Under the pieces are notes generated by a model that made no database searches, was not told where the DNA came from, and was given only the letters and a program-made list of their open reading frames with translations. From NCBI GenBank assembly GCA_036768485.1, contig JAVLUZ010000154.1, forward strand, positions 43,232,284 to 43,296,283: a stretch of 64,000 nt of DNA, given 5' to 3'. Position numbers and translations under genes: made by a program. Numbering within the stretch: the stretch's first letter is position 1; every line of letters begins with the position of its first letter. The stretch comes from Mermis nigrescens (lineage: Eukaryota; Nematoda; Enoplea; Mermithida; Mermithidae). Of the stretch, positions 55,201 to 62,583 are shown piece after piece.

Positions 55201-58200
55201 CAGCGATTTGGCGGCAGAGGTCGTGGGGGCCGAGGATTTTTCAGGCGTCGAGGAGGTCGCAGTCGTCCGACGTCAATGTCGAGCAGAACGGATGAGGAAC
55301 GCGAAAGACCGCTTGACGATGAAGATAGGAATGTAATTTTTTTTGCCTAAAACATGACGTGACAACCTCGACACGTGGGCATTTGTCAGTGGCTGGCCCT
55401 ACACATGTAATTGAGGATGGGACCATAGGTGGGCGCCACCGGAATTTGGGGGAGGGGTGCAAAATTTTTTCAAAGGTCTAAAAATGGCCTTAAAAATTGT
55501 GGTATGGCGGAAAAAACACTAGTTTTCTACATTTCGCATCGAGCATCATCCATTGGCATCAAAAATTGCGAAAAAAGTTCAAAAATTGAATTCTGGGGGT
55601 ATTTTGGTTTCTGGGGATGCATACTCCCCAAACCCCCCACGCCCAAGTCTGGATGAGATTCCACTCACATGTGGGCGTGGGGGAGTTTAGACCCTACGAG
55701 AATGCATTAAACCCCAAAAAATCGATAGACCCCCTCATAATTGAATTTTTACTCCGTTTCTTGGGATTTTTGCCGGTTTTAAACCAACCAGACTTCCAAG
55801 AATATGGTCGCTGTTCGCTTATGTCCCCACCCAAAATTGGTCGTTTTCTCAGAAGGCAACAATCTCTCCCCATTTCTGGAATTGGCTTGCCTTTTATGTC
55901 TTTTTTAGGTGTTCTGGCTGAAAGTTGAAGGTGGTCTAAGTTCTATCCCCTAAAATGGCCGGGGACCCCCACACCCGAATTTCAGAGCCGTATGATACGC
56001 CCCGATAAGCTTGAAATGAAGAAAATGTCGTCATGATTGTCCAATCCCAATGTGTAACTTGAAAATGGTTTTTCAGCTTCAAAAATGGGTCATGTTCGAA
56101 CAGGTTTGACTCGCAAATGACAAGTGTACTGTCTTGGCAATATTTTGGCTATTGGTCCCTCGCATCATTTAGCGATTTTTGCCCTTCCGATTTTATTGAT
56201 TTTTTTGAAAACTTCCATCTTTTTATGTTCTAAAGAGAGAGCATCATCGGAAACATTGCAAAGGATGTTATGCACGCCCGTAACCAGGATTTAATTCCGG
56301 GGGGATTCAGAGGCCAGATATCTCGAGAACCATTAGGGATGCGAAAATAAAGGCAGTTTTGAGCGTAAATCGGCGAGCTTTATACGATGATGAAGAAAAA
56401 TTTCAAAAAATTCTTAAAAATTTTTTATTTTATTTCATATTGATATACAGCTAATTTATCATTTAATCTGATTTCTCATAACTTAATCGACGAATTATTT
56501 CTCATCTCTTGCCTTTGTACATAATCATTGTGCTTCACAGAGAAAAACAATACAGATAATGAATAATTCGGTACTAAGCGCCGAAAAATTGATATATTCT
56601 GCATGTCAAGCTCAAATTTGGGCGGTTTTGAGCGGGCTGAAAGACAAAAAACATATAAAAACTACAAATACGGCGCGAGGCGCCGGAAAAATTTCATGTT
56701 CCCATGTCACAACTCAAATTTGAGCTGTTTTGAATGGGCTAGAAGGCAAAAACTATAGCTGAACAATGAATCCGGTTCACAACGCCGGAAAAAATTGACA
56801 TGTTCTCTATGTCTAACTCAAATTTGAGCGATTTTTGGCGCTATAGAAGGCAAAACTATATATAAACGATAAATCCGGCGCTAATTTTTAGTTTACCAGC
56901 TCAAAAATACGCTAAAAACCTGTTTTGGCGGTGTTTTTGACGCACTTCGCCAATTTTCAATTTTTCCCTTTGGGGTATCCGGGGGAGGTGGGCGGTACCC
57001 CACTACCCTGGTTACGGACCTGGTGTTAAGTATAAATACATAAATGCGTTCATATTCCATCGTTTGAAGGCAAAAAAGGAAGAAATTTTTGGGTCTGATT
57101 CGCACATGGCTTGGGGGATTTTCTCTCCTCGCCCCTACAAAAAGAGTTTCCACTCACCCCCATGCAAGAAATTTTTTCACTCTCCTCCATAACTTGCGAT
57201 TTTCCAAAAGTTTCCGGAAAATCCAAGGAAAAGGTGCTGCTCTAAGCGTTCTAACCATCTATTTGCTGGAAAGTGTCAGATTTCCGGCGCTTCGCGCCAT
57301 ATACTCATTTTTAATTATTTTGTCCAATCTGCTAGAATTTTTAGATTTTTTCGAATCTTTTTTATGTTTTTATGCTTTAGAAAGACACATAGAGCATCGT
57401 CAAGCATCATCATCAACCCTCCCCCAAAGGGTCAACCGGACAGGTACTGTCCGGCGATTTGAGCTGATGAAACGTTTTTTGCATTATTTTTGAGGTCAAA
57501 AGCAGTATAAGCGCAAAAATTTTTCTGGCGTTTCGCGCCGGATTAGTATTTTTATGTACTTTTTACTCAAACAGCGCGCAAAATTGATCAATTTTTAATT
57601 TTTTAGTGTTGAAAGTGATATAATGCATTCAAAATGCACTAAAAATGCGACATTACCACGAAAAAAGCTTATATAGTCTACTTTGACCATTTTGATCGTT
57701 TAAACAGCAAAAAAATCGTCAACATTAAATTTTTTGTTTTAGATTTTCGGGATTTCACTCCCCCTGCCGACCCTGACCTTGTGCACCTATTGTATCAACC
57801 GACTCGGACCCAAAAAGGAACTTCAAAATTTCACCCTCACCCATCGAATTCTTATGCTCTGCATGCCTGATCTGATCCCTGCCCAAATTTCCATGGTCTG
57901 CTAGGAATGCCATGAGATATAGTGCATAGTTTGGGTAATCTTTTGTAGACACTGTTTTTTGTACAAATCAAAGATTTTGAGGCTCGTCGCACAAAGATTT
58001 TCCGAGCCATCTTTGTACAATATACAAAAGACTTTTTGGGGCAGAATAATAGTAATTTTAATGCTTTTTTGACTATTTTTTAGCTAGATTTCAAAAAATT
58101 TTCAGCGCTTCGCGCCAAATATCATAATTACATTCTAATTAGCTCCGAGCGCGGGCATTAAACGCTCCAAAACCTATCTTTAAGCATCTTTGTACAGATT

Positions 58201-59844
58201 TAAGCATCTTTTACATTTATCTACTGTTTTATAAAGATATTATGCAGAAAAAAACAACTATTAAACAACTTTGCACTGTTTTCTGCCAATTGAAGATAAA
58301 GTATCTTTGCGTTGCATTGAATTCATAAGCAAATTGGCGTCTATTATGAGATTCAGTCAGCATATTGCAATCGTTGTATTAATTCTGATTGTGTAACGTA
58401 AGTTGTTTTAGCTTTCTAAGTCGAATTGCATGTGTAAATTTAACCAAAAAGACTCATGAAAATTTCGGTGCTTTGCACTGAATTGAATAACCAGCTGAAT
58501 TTAGGACAAAGTAACACTTTTTGTGAAGCGCGCGGGTCACGGGTAACAATAGTAGTATATAAAAATCTGTATATTTAATAGTATATCTAATGTACAAAAA
58601 AATTTTCGCTCGTACAGAGACTTTTCTTGAGATATTTGTACATGTACAAAGATGCTCGTACAAAAAACAGTGTTTGTTGAGCTCTTTTACTATCGATTAG
58701 GGTAAAAACTATTAATGTGTCGCCTTTAAGGAAGCTCCATATCGACGCAGACCAAGAACGTTTCGAGGCAGCAGTTACAGGCGTGGAAGAGGAGGCGGTC
58801 GCGGAAGATTCTTTCCAGTAGAGCCAGTAAGTTGTCCTTGATAATGAACTTTGTAATCTTACATGTTAGGCCTCGAAATATTGGTTGGAAGATCTCCAGC
58901 CATTTTTAGGGGAAGGTGGTGGAGGTAAATGACCTTCAATTTTTGACCAAAAAACCTTAAAACGGCCAAAAGTTCAATTTTTTCTAAAATTGAAGGCTCA
59001 AAAAATTTCTGGCTGTGCTGGGGATGGGGGATAGCTACTCTGGATGGGGGGATAGCCATCCTTGGATTGGGGATCCCCCATTCTCCCTCTTACATGTATC
59101 TTTGTAATACATTGAAAGCACGAGGTTCCGAGCTTGTATGTACCAGGAGACGGAAATCCCTTCATTACCCCCACCTAGCTCGGTGGTCCCCCATTCTCCA
59201 AAGTCAGAAATTTTGAAATCTCCCGTGTCGATTTTTGGGTAAACTTGCGGGCGGTTTTCTGCCATTTTTAGTTGTTTTTTGCCATTTTCGGCCAAAAATT
59301 AAAGATTATCCTCTCCCCCACCTAAAAATGGGCGACTGGCTCCCATCCAAAAATTTGAGCAGAGCAGTCATTTACACGTCTTCGTGTCAGGAATACTATT
59401 GAAAATCTCGTGCTGATTGAAATGCTCATTGCTTTTTGCCCTATGGTCATAATTTGTAAATAATGCGTCGTTTTAGGAACGCCTGTACAATGAAGAGATG
59501 GAAAAAGAAGGCGGCGGCAGGGGCATGCGTCCGTATCGCGGACGCGGCCGCGGCGGCGGTGGTTACGGACGCATGGGCGACGCGTACGATGAAGCGGTTG
59601 AAAACGAGGCTCCGCGACCGTATCGCGGACGCGGTGGTCGCGGCAGATTTGGCGGCGGCGGCGGCGGTTATTACCGCGGCCGTCGAGGAGGAGGCGGCGG
59701 CGGCTACTATCGTAGATCAGAGCGAAGCGTCAGCAACGACGACGTCGATCGCCGTCGTTACCGCGACGATGACGCCGGCGGCAACGCCGACGCTGACGAG
59801 GCGGACAAGCAGGCGGCGGAAGGTGGAGCTCCGGATTCGCGCGG
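46152..59844 (+). CDS. YBX1: Y-box cold-shock-domain protein gene (YBX family), 6 exons seen
   Basis: It encodes a Y-box nucleic-acid-binding protein, a family that coats mRNA and regulates translation and stability. Exons: 46152-46266, 52971-53068, 53135-53224, 55099-55332, 58731-58826, 59477-59844; all phases agree (1, 0, 0, 0, 0, then 2). They give 333 residues and part of a codon: an acidic N-terminus, a cold-shock domain across exons 1-4 with RNP1-like NGYGFI and RNP2-like DIFVH, then [20 protein letters not shown] as in vertebrate YBX1, then Arg/Gly-rich segments alternating with acidic ones. Human YBX1 has 324 residues. The final part beyond 59844 is missing or unrecognised. Confidence 0.95.
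47362..47462 (-). repeat. tRNA-derived (SINE-like) block
   Basis: On the minus strand the sequence contains TTAGTCGATTGG, resembling an RNA polymerase III A box, and about 45 bases on GTTTCGAATCCGAC, resembling a B box (GGTTCGANNCC). Spacing and order fit a tRNA-derived promoter. It does not fold convincingly as a full tRNA, so it is called SINE-like. Confidence 0.55.
47539..47685. repeat. Fold-back hairpin with 56-bp arms
   Basis: The left arm 47539-47594 and right arm 47630-47685 are reverse complements with only about three mismatches (CCAAAATGTTGGTGCCAGCG against its inverse). The 35-base loop is GAGCGGAGCAAGCGAAGCG-like, itself made of GCGA/GAGC repeats. Confidence 0.9.
50993..52743. 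mobile_element. hAT-like element with GACCCC/GGGGTC subterminal repeats
   Basis: Inverted ends CAGTGATCGTACGGGG and CCCCGTACGATCACTG (16 of 16) and a perfect 8-bp duplication ATCAGGAG (50985-50992 and 52744-52751). CCCCGACCCCGACC-type repeats lie inside both ends (51010-51075 and 52655-52725). An F-like repeat starts inside at about 51326 (CAGGCGTAGCCGGGGG), and several CGCTTCGCGCC hairpins follow (51440, 52156, 52390). No transposase was recognised; the 133-codon open frame at 51572 shows no motif. Confidence 0.95.
52971..53068 (+). CDS. YBX1: Y-box gene exon 2 (first half of cold-shock domain)
   Basis: After CGACTTTTAAG it encodes [32 protein letters not shown]. It contains [12 protein letters not shown] (RNP1) and DIFVH (RNP2), the nucleic-acid-contacting motifs of cold-shock domains. 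It ends CAA before GTAATG, phase 0. Confidence 0.98.
53135..53224 (+). CDS. YBX1: Y-box gene exon 3 (second half of cold-shock domain)
   Basis: After GTCCTTTAAG it encodes [30 protein letters not shown], aligning with [20 protein letters not shown] and VEFDVVEGEK of vertebrate YBX1. The preceding intron is only 66 bp, the shortest in the window. It ends before GTAATT, phase 0. Confidence 0.98.
53318..53712. mobile_element. B-family MITE, copy 4
   Basis: It runs from CATACATGCACATATGGGG to CCTTGTTCAACTATG, 395 bp, with flanks GCCCGTGC (53310-53317) and CCCCGTGC (53713-53720) matching at 7 of 8. It lacks the hairpin motif kept by the other copies. Confidence 0.93.
53721..55098. other. Rest of Y-box intron 3
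   Basis: J-family wording is present at 54690-54930 (TCATTCTAGGCATTTTGTGG, AAATCGTCTGACAGTGACTC, CTCTGGGAATGTATGA), matching 39830-40030. The rest is plain sequence. Confidence 0.5.
55099..55332 (+). CDS. YBX1: Y-box gene exon 4
   Basis: After TCGTTGTGCAG it encodes [57 protein letters not shown] and [15 protein letters not shown]. It completes the cold-shock domain region and begins the Arg/Gly-rich tail. It ends AGGAAT before GTAATT; read-through would end 15 bp later at TAA, so a short isoform is possible. Confidence 0.95.
55424..55651. mobile_element. C-family MITE, copy 6
   Basis: It runs from CATAGGTGGGCGCCACC to ACGCCCAAGTCTG, 228 bp, with flanks GATGGGAC and GATGAGAT matching at 6 of 8. 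It lies 91 bp downstream of exon 4. Confidence 0.85.
55660..56264. other. Intron 4 stretch with weak repeat wording
   Basis: The first part (55665-55990) looks like a decayed GTGGGCGTGGGGG-ended repeat, with CCCCCACACCC near 55965. Ends could not be paired. Confidence 0.35.
56273..57022. mobile_element. F-family element, copy 3
   Basis: It runs from CACGCCCGTAACCAGGATTT to CCCTGGTTACGGACCTG, 750 bp, with flanks ATGTTATG and GTGTTAAG matching at 6 of 8. The interior has four tandem degenerate units, each with TAAGCGCCG or GGCGCGAGGCGCCGG hairpins and a CTCAAATTTG(A/G)GC block (56575, 56672, 56775, 56875). Confidence 0.8.
57100..57400. repeat. I-family fragment
   Basis: It contains CAAGAAATTTTTTCACTC, GCGATTTTCCAAAAGTTTCC, TTTCCGGCGCTTCGCGCC and TTATGCTTTAGAAAGACA, all seen in I elements. 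It adjoins a B-family fragment. Confidence 0.55.
57400..57790. mobile_element. B-family MITE, copy 5
   Basis: It contains GGTACTGTCCGGCGATTTGAG, TTTTTGAGGTCAAAAGCAG, a GGCGTTTCGCGCCGG hairpin, and ends CCTTGTGCACCTATTG. The left end is fused to an I-family fragment and no target duplication was seen. Confidence 0.7.
57950..58672. mobile_element. tgtac-related hAT-type MITE, divergent copy
   Basis: It runs from CACTGTTTTTTGTACAAATC to GTACAAAAAACAGTG, 723 bp, with flanks TTTGTAGA (57942-57949) and TTTGTTGA (58673-58680) matching at 7 of 8. It has TGTACAAAGA blocks and one CGCTTCGCGCC hairpin, but a different middle and CACTG rather than CAGTG as the first bases. Confidence 0.9.
58731..58826 (+). 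CDS. YBX1: Y-box gene exon 5
   Basis: After CGCCTTTAAG it encodes [32 protein letters not shown], an Arg-rich segment. It ends GAGCCA before GTAAGT, phase 0. Without a frame-keeping stop and with matching phase on both sides it could be skipped as a cassette. Confidence 0.9.
58858..59100. mobile_element. G-family MITE, copy 3
   Basis: It runs from CTTACATGTTAGGCC to CCTCTTACATGTATC, 243 bp, with a perfect 8-bp duplication TTTGTAAT (58850-58857 and 59101-59108). It begins 31 bp after exon 5. Confidence 0.92.
59101..59476. other. Rest of Y-box intron 5
   Basis: A decayed second G-like repeat in reverse orientation lies at about 59135-59350 (CGGTGGTCCCCCATTC, GGCCAAAAATTAAAG, AAATGGGCGACTGG). 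Ends were not paired. Confidence 0.45.
59477..59844 (+). CDS. YBX1: Y-box gene exon 6 (Arg/Gly-rich and acidic tail)
   Basis: After GTCGTTTTAG it encodes [20 protein letters not shown], two PYRGRG repeats, [20 protein letters not shown], and an acidic stretch [15 protein letters not shown]. The GC content is far above its surroundings. GCGG followed by GTGGGT at 59845 is the likely donor: the frame stays open only into a transposon beyond it. If this donor is not used, the protein would end at a stop at 60038-60040 with about 65 transposon-encoded residues. Confidence 0.88.
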
Positions 59845-60439
59845 GTGGGTGCTCGATTACGGATCGCAATCATACGTATCTTGGGGGTTCACCCCTCTCG
59901 GCAAATTTTCATTCTCACTCCCTGGGGATGCAACGGATATCCGGATTCGGATCCGTTACTATCCGGTATTATTTTGGATCCGTATCCGGATCCAGTATTT
60001 TGAAAAATTAAGATCCGGATCCGTTATTTTTACAGTTTAAAACGGATCCTAAACGGTTCCAAGAGATTATGATAAAAGATCATTAGACCTTGAATTGTAT
60101 TGAAGAAACAATATCATTATGAGACAAAAGCTTTACTTTGATTGACTTAATACTCAAATTCAATGACCGTCAAATTGTATTTAAGAAACAGCAGCTTTTC
60201 TGCAACCAAAGAAAATGGTAGATTGCTCAAAGTCATAAGCTCAACTAATCGCTCATCTATATCAATTGATCTTGCATCATCGTTATTCCATTTTTTACCC
60301 TTAAATCGTACATAAGTTAATTAGGAATCCTCTCATAAAAATAAAATATTCAATACAGCAAGTAAGCATGCTTCCATTGTCATTGCACTTTTTGCTTTTC
60401 ATGTTTCAAGGCAGTCTTTCGCAATCTGCGCGTCTTTCT

Positions 60440-61500
60440 GCAAAGGAAAGTAGACATGCCTGACGCGAATCTTCTACAATCTGTGCTTAACAAAAATACC
60501 TCTTTCCTTTTCTTCGATCTGCTGAGACTCCTCTGCTTTAAACTTTTTATAATCCGCCGCATGCTTAGTTTGCAGACGTTTCTTATACAAATCGTACCAG
60601 TGTTTTTTTGTACTCGGAAAAGATTTTTCCCGATGTACAAAAACTTTGGAGCGTTTTTGTACATGTACAAAGATTTTTGGGAAGACAAACATTGCAAAAA
60701 AGGTCTAAAATTCGCAAAAATTTTCGGCGCTTTGCCGAAATGAGTAACTGTGTGTTGTATATATCTTTATAATGGCAGAAATTGGATTTCAAAAGGAAAA
60801 ATGTCAAATTTATCGGCGCTTCGCGTCGTTTAAGATGATAGCGATTTTCGCTCTTGGAGACGCAGAAATTTGCTAAAATACACTACCAATAGTCGAGCAA
60901 CTCTGTTTTTAACACTAAAATCGCTACTGTACCATATTATGGTACTCAAAAATTTGTGTGTACAAAATGTACAAAGATTTTTGGGAAGACAAAAACTGTA
61001 AAAAGGTGTAAAATTCCCAAAAATTTCGGGCGCTTCGCGCCGAAATGAGTAATTGTTTGCCCTATATATCTTTAAAATAGCTGAATTTGCATTTAGAATG
61101 GAAAGATGTCAAATTATTCGGCGCTTTGCGCCGTTTTGAGACAATTTTTAATAATTTTTGGCGTCAGAAACCCAGAAATTAGATGAAATACGCTACCAAA
61201 GATCGAAAACCCTGTTTTACCACACTAAAATCGCTACTGTACTATAGTACACAAAAATTTGCATGTACTAAATGTACCAAGACTTTTGGGGACCATCTTT
61301 GTACATGTACAAACGGACCTTGTACAAAAAAAAACACTGGTAGTACTCTCTCTGGTACCCCTCCACCGTTTTTGGAAAGCTTTGCTGCGCAGAGATTACA
61401 TTGCGATTTAGTTTCGTTATCAGCTGGCGTAAAATAGTTTGAGATAGGACTAGAAATGCTTCTCGCATTTCCGATTAATGAGAGGAAGACGCCAGATTCG
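60440..61500 (-). pseudogene. hAT transposase N-terminus (BED zinc finger) split by a MITE
   Basis: Reading the minus strand, SPISNYFTPADNETKSQCNL and CAAKLSKNGG (about 61350-61460) give the first half of a BED finger with its C-x2-C. A tgtac MITE (60598-61339) interrupts. LYKKRLQTKHAADYKKFKAE (about 60530-60590) then gives the H-containing second half and the usual acidic linker. Past 60490 the frame breaks. BED fingers at the N-terminus are typical of hAT transposases; the catalytic part was not found here. Confidence 0.75.
60598..61339. mobile_element. tgtac-family hAT-type MITE, copy 6
   Basis: It runs from CAGTGTTTTTTTGTACTCGG to TTGTACAAAAAAAAACACTG, 742 bp, the same orientation as 30493. 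Flanks AATCGTAC and GTAGTACT do not form a clean duplication. It carries four CGCTT(C/T)GCG(C/T)CG hairpin copies. Confidence 0.92.
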
Positions 61501-61732
61501 TAGTTTTTCAAGCTACAGCCGAATTAGGATCAATCCTGACCACTGAACCAAGCTCATGCAGCTTTGCTTATTTCATCATCCTACAGTAATTCTGCTTCTG
61601 AAACTAATGAGCACCGTACTTGCGAACAAAACTTTAAGTTTAAAAAAAATTAAGCGTTCATAATGCATATTCATGGATCCGGATCCGTTATTTTAAATTT
61701 TATGGATCCGGATCTGTTATTTTGAATTGTAT

Positions 61733-62178
61733 CACACATGCACATAGGGGGACGAGGGAGGTATTACCTCCCCCCTGAGGGGGTATTATTCCCCTGAGGG
61801 GTCAGCTAGACCGGTACTGTCCGTCGATTTTGAGCAAACAGGTCTTGTTCTGCATCATTTTTGACATCAAAATCAGTAAAAATGTCAAAATTTTTCCGAC
61901 GCTCCGCCACGGATTAGTACTTTTATATAATTTTTTACCCAAAAAAACGCTAAAAATTTATTAATTTCTGTATTTATTAGTGTTAAAAGTGATGTAATGC
62001 AGTCAACATGGACTACAAATGCTTTAAAAATGCTAAATTACTACGAAAAAAGCCTTTTTTAGGCTATTTTGACTATTTTGGTCGTTTAAACAACAGAAAA
62101 TTTGTGAACATTAAATTTACTGTTTTGGATTTCTGAGATTTTACCCCCCCCTGCCGACCCTGACCTTGTGCACCTATG
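61733..62178. mobile_element. B-family MITE, copy 6
   Basis: It runs from CACACATGCACATAGGGGG to CCTTGTGCACCTATG, 446 bp, with flanks AATTGTAT (61725-61732) and AATTGTAC (62179-62186) matching at 7 of 8. It is inserted among the GGATCC repeats of the hAT element. Confidence 0.93.
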
Positions 62179-62583
62179 AATTGTACGGATCCGGATCCGA
62201 TATTATTGGAAAACCCGGATACGTTGCATCCCTATCACCCCCTACCACTCAGAAATTTTTTCAACCCTTCAAAATTCACGATTTTTCAAGGAAATTCTAG
62301 AAACGGTGATGTTTTAAGAGTTCTTAGCGATATACATACATGGTTGCTTAAGCATCAAATTTTTGTCACTTTGCGCCATATAACTCATCATTTTTTGCCT
62401 GTATTTTATTCAATTTTTCTTCCTATTTTTTGAAGTTTCTGATGATTATATGCTCTAGAAATATAAAAGTTAGTCAGAAACGCCGAAAAATGATGTTTTT
62501 TGCGCATATCTATAGTTTTGAGCCCAAAATTTCATATCCTTCTCCAAAGTTCCGATGCTGTGCTGTGCATGTCTGATTGCAAC

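Larger units (their letters stand above)
59923..62234 (-). mobile_element. hAT element with GGATCC subterminal repeats
   Basis: Inverted ends TGGGGATGCAACGGATAT and CCGGATACGTTGCATCCCTA; flanks TCACTCCC (59915-59922) and TCACCCCC (62235-62242) match at 7 of 8. Repeats of ATCCGGATCCG lie inside both ends (59938-60050 and 61674-61722, 62187-62200). The termini are of the same type as those at 9617-12275, but the subterminal word is GGATCC instead of GGGTCC. It holds two nested MITEs and a broken BED-finger transposase on the minus strand. Confidence 0.93.
59871..62575. mobile_element. I-family element, split by a hAT element
   Basis: It runs from CATACGTATCTTGGGGG to GTGCTGTGCATGTCTG, with flanks ATCGCAAT (59863-59870) and ATTGCAAC (62576-62583) matching at 6 of 8. 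Its own parts are 59871-59922 and 62243-62575. The right half has ATATGCTCTAGAAATATAAA and AACGCCGAAAAATGATG, as in other I elements. Confidence 0.8.

Noticed and set aside
59463..60011. Second long open frame overlapping Y-box exon 6 (Ala/Arg-rich)
   Set aside because: It is the shifted frame of GC-rich Arg/Gly codons; the other frame gives the Y-box tail with correct splice phase.
60474..60692. Minus-strand open frame taken at first as a small host gene
   Set aside because: The LQTKHAADYKKF stretch fits the end of a BED finger and the other half lies across the MITE, so it is a hAT transposase remnant.
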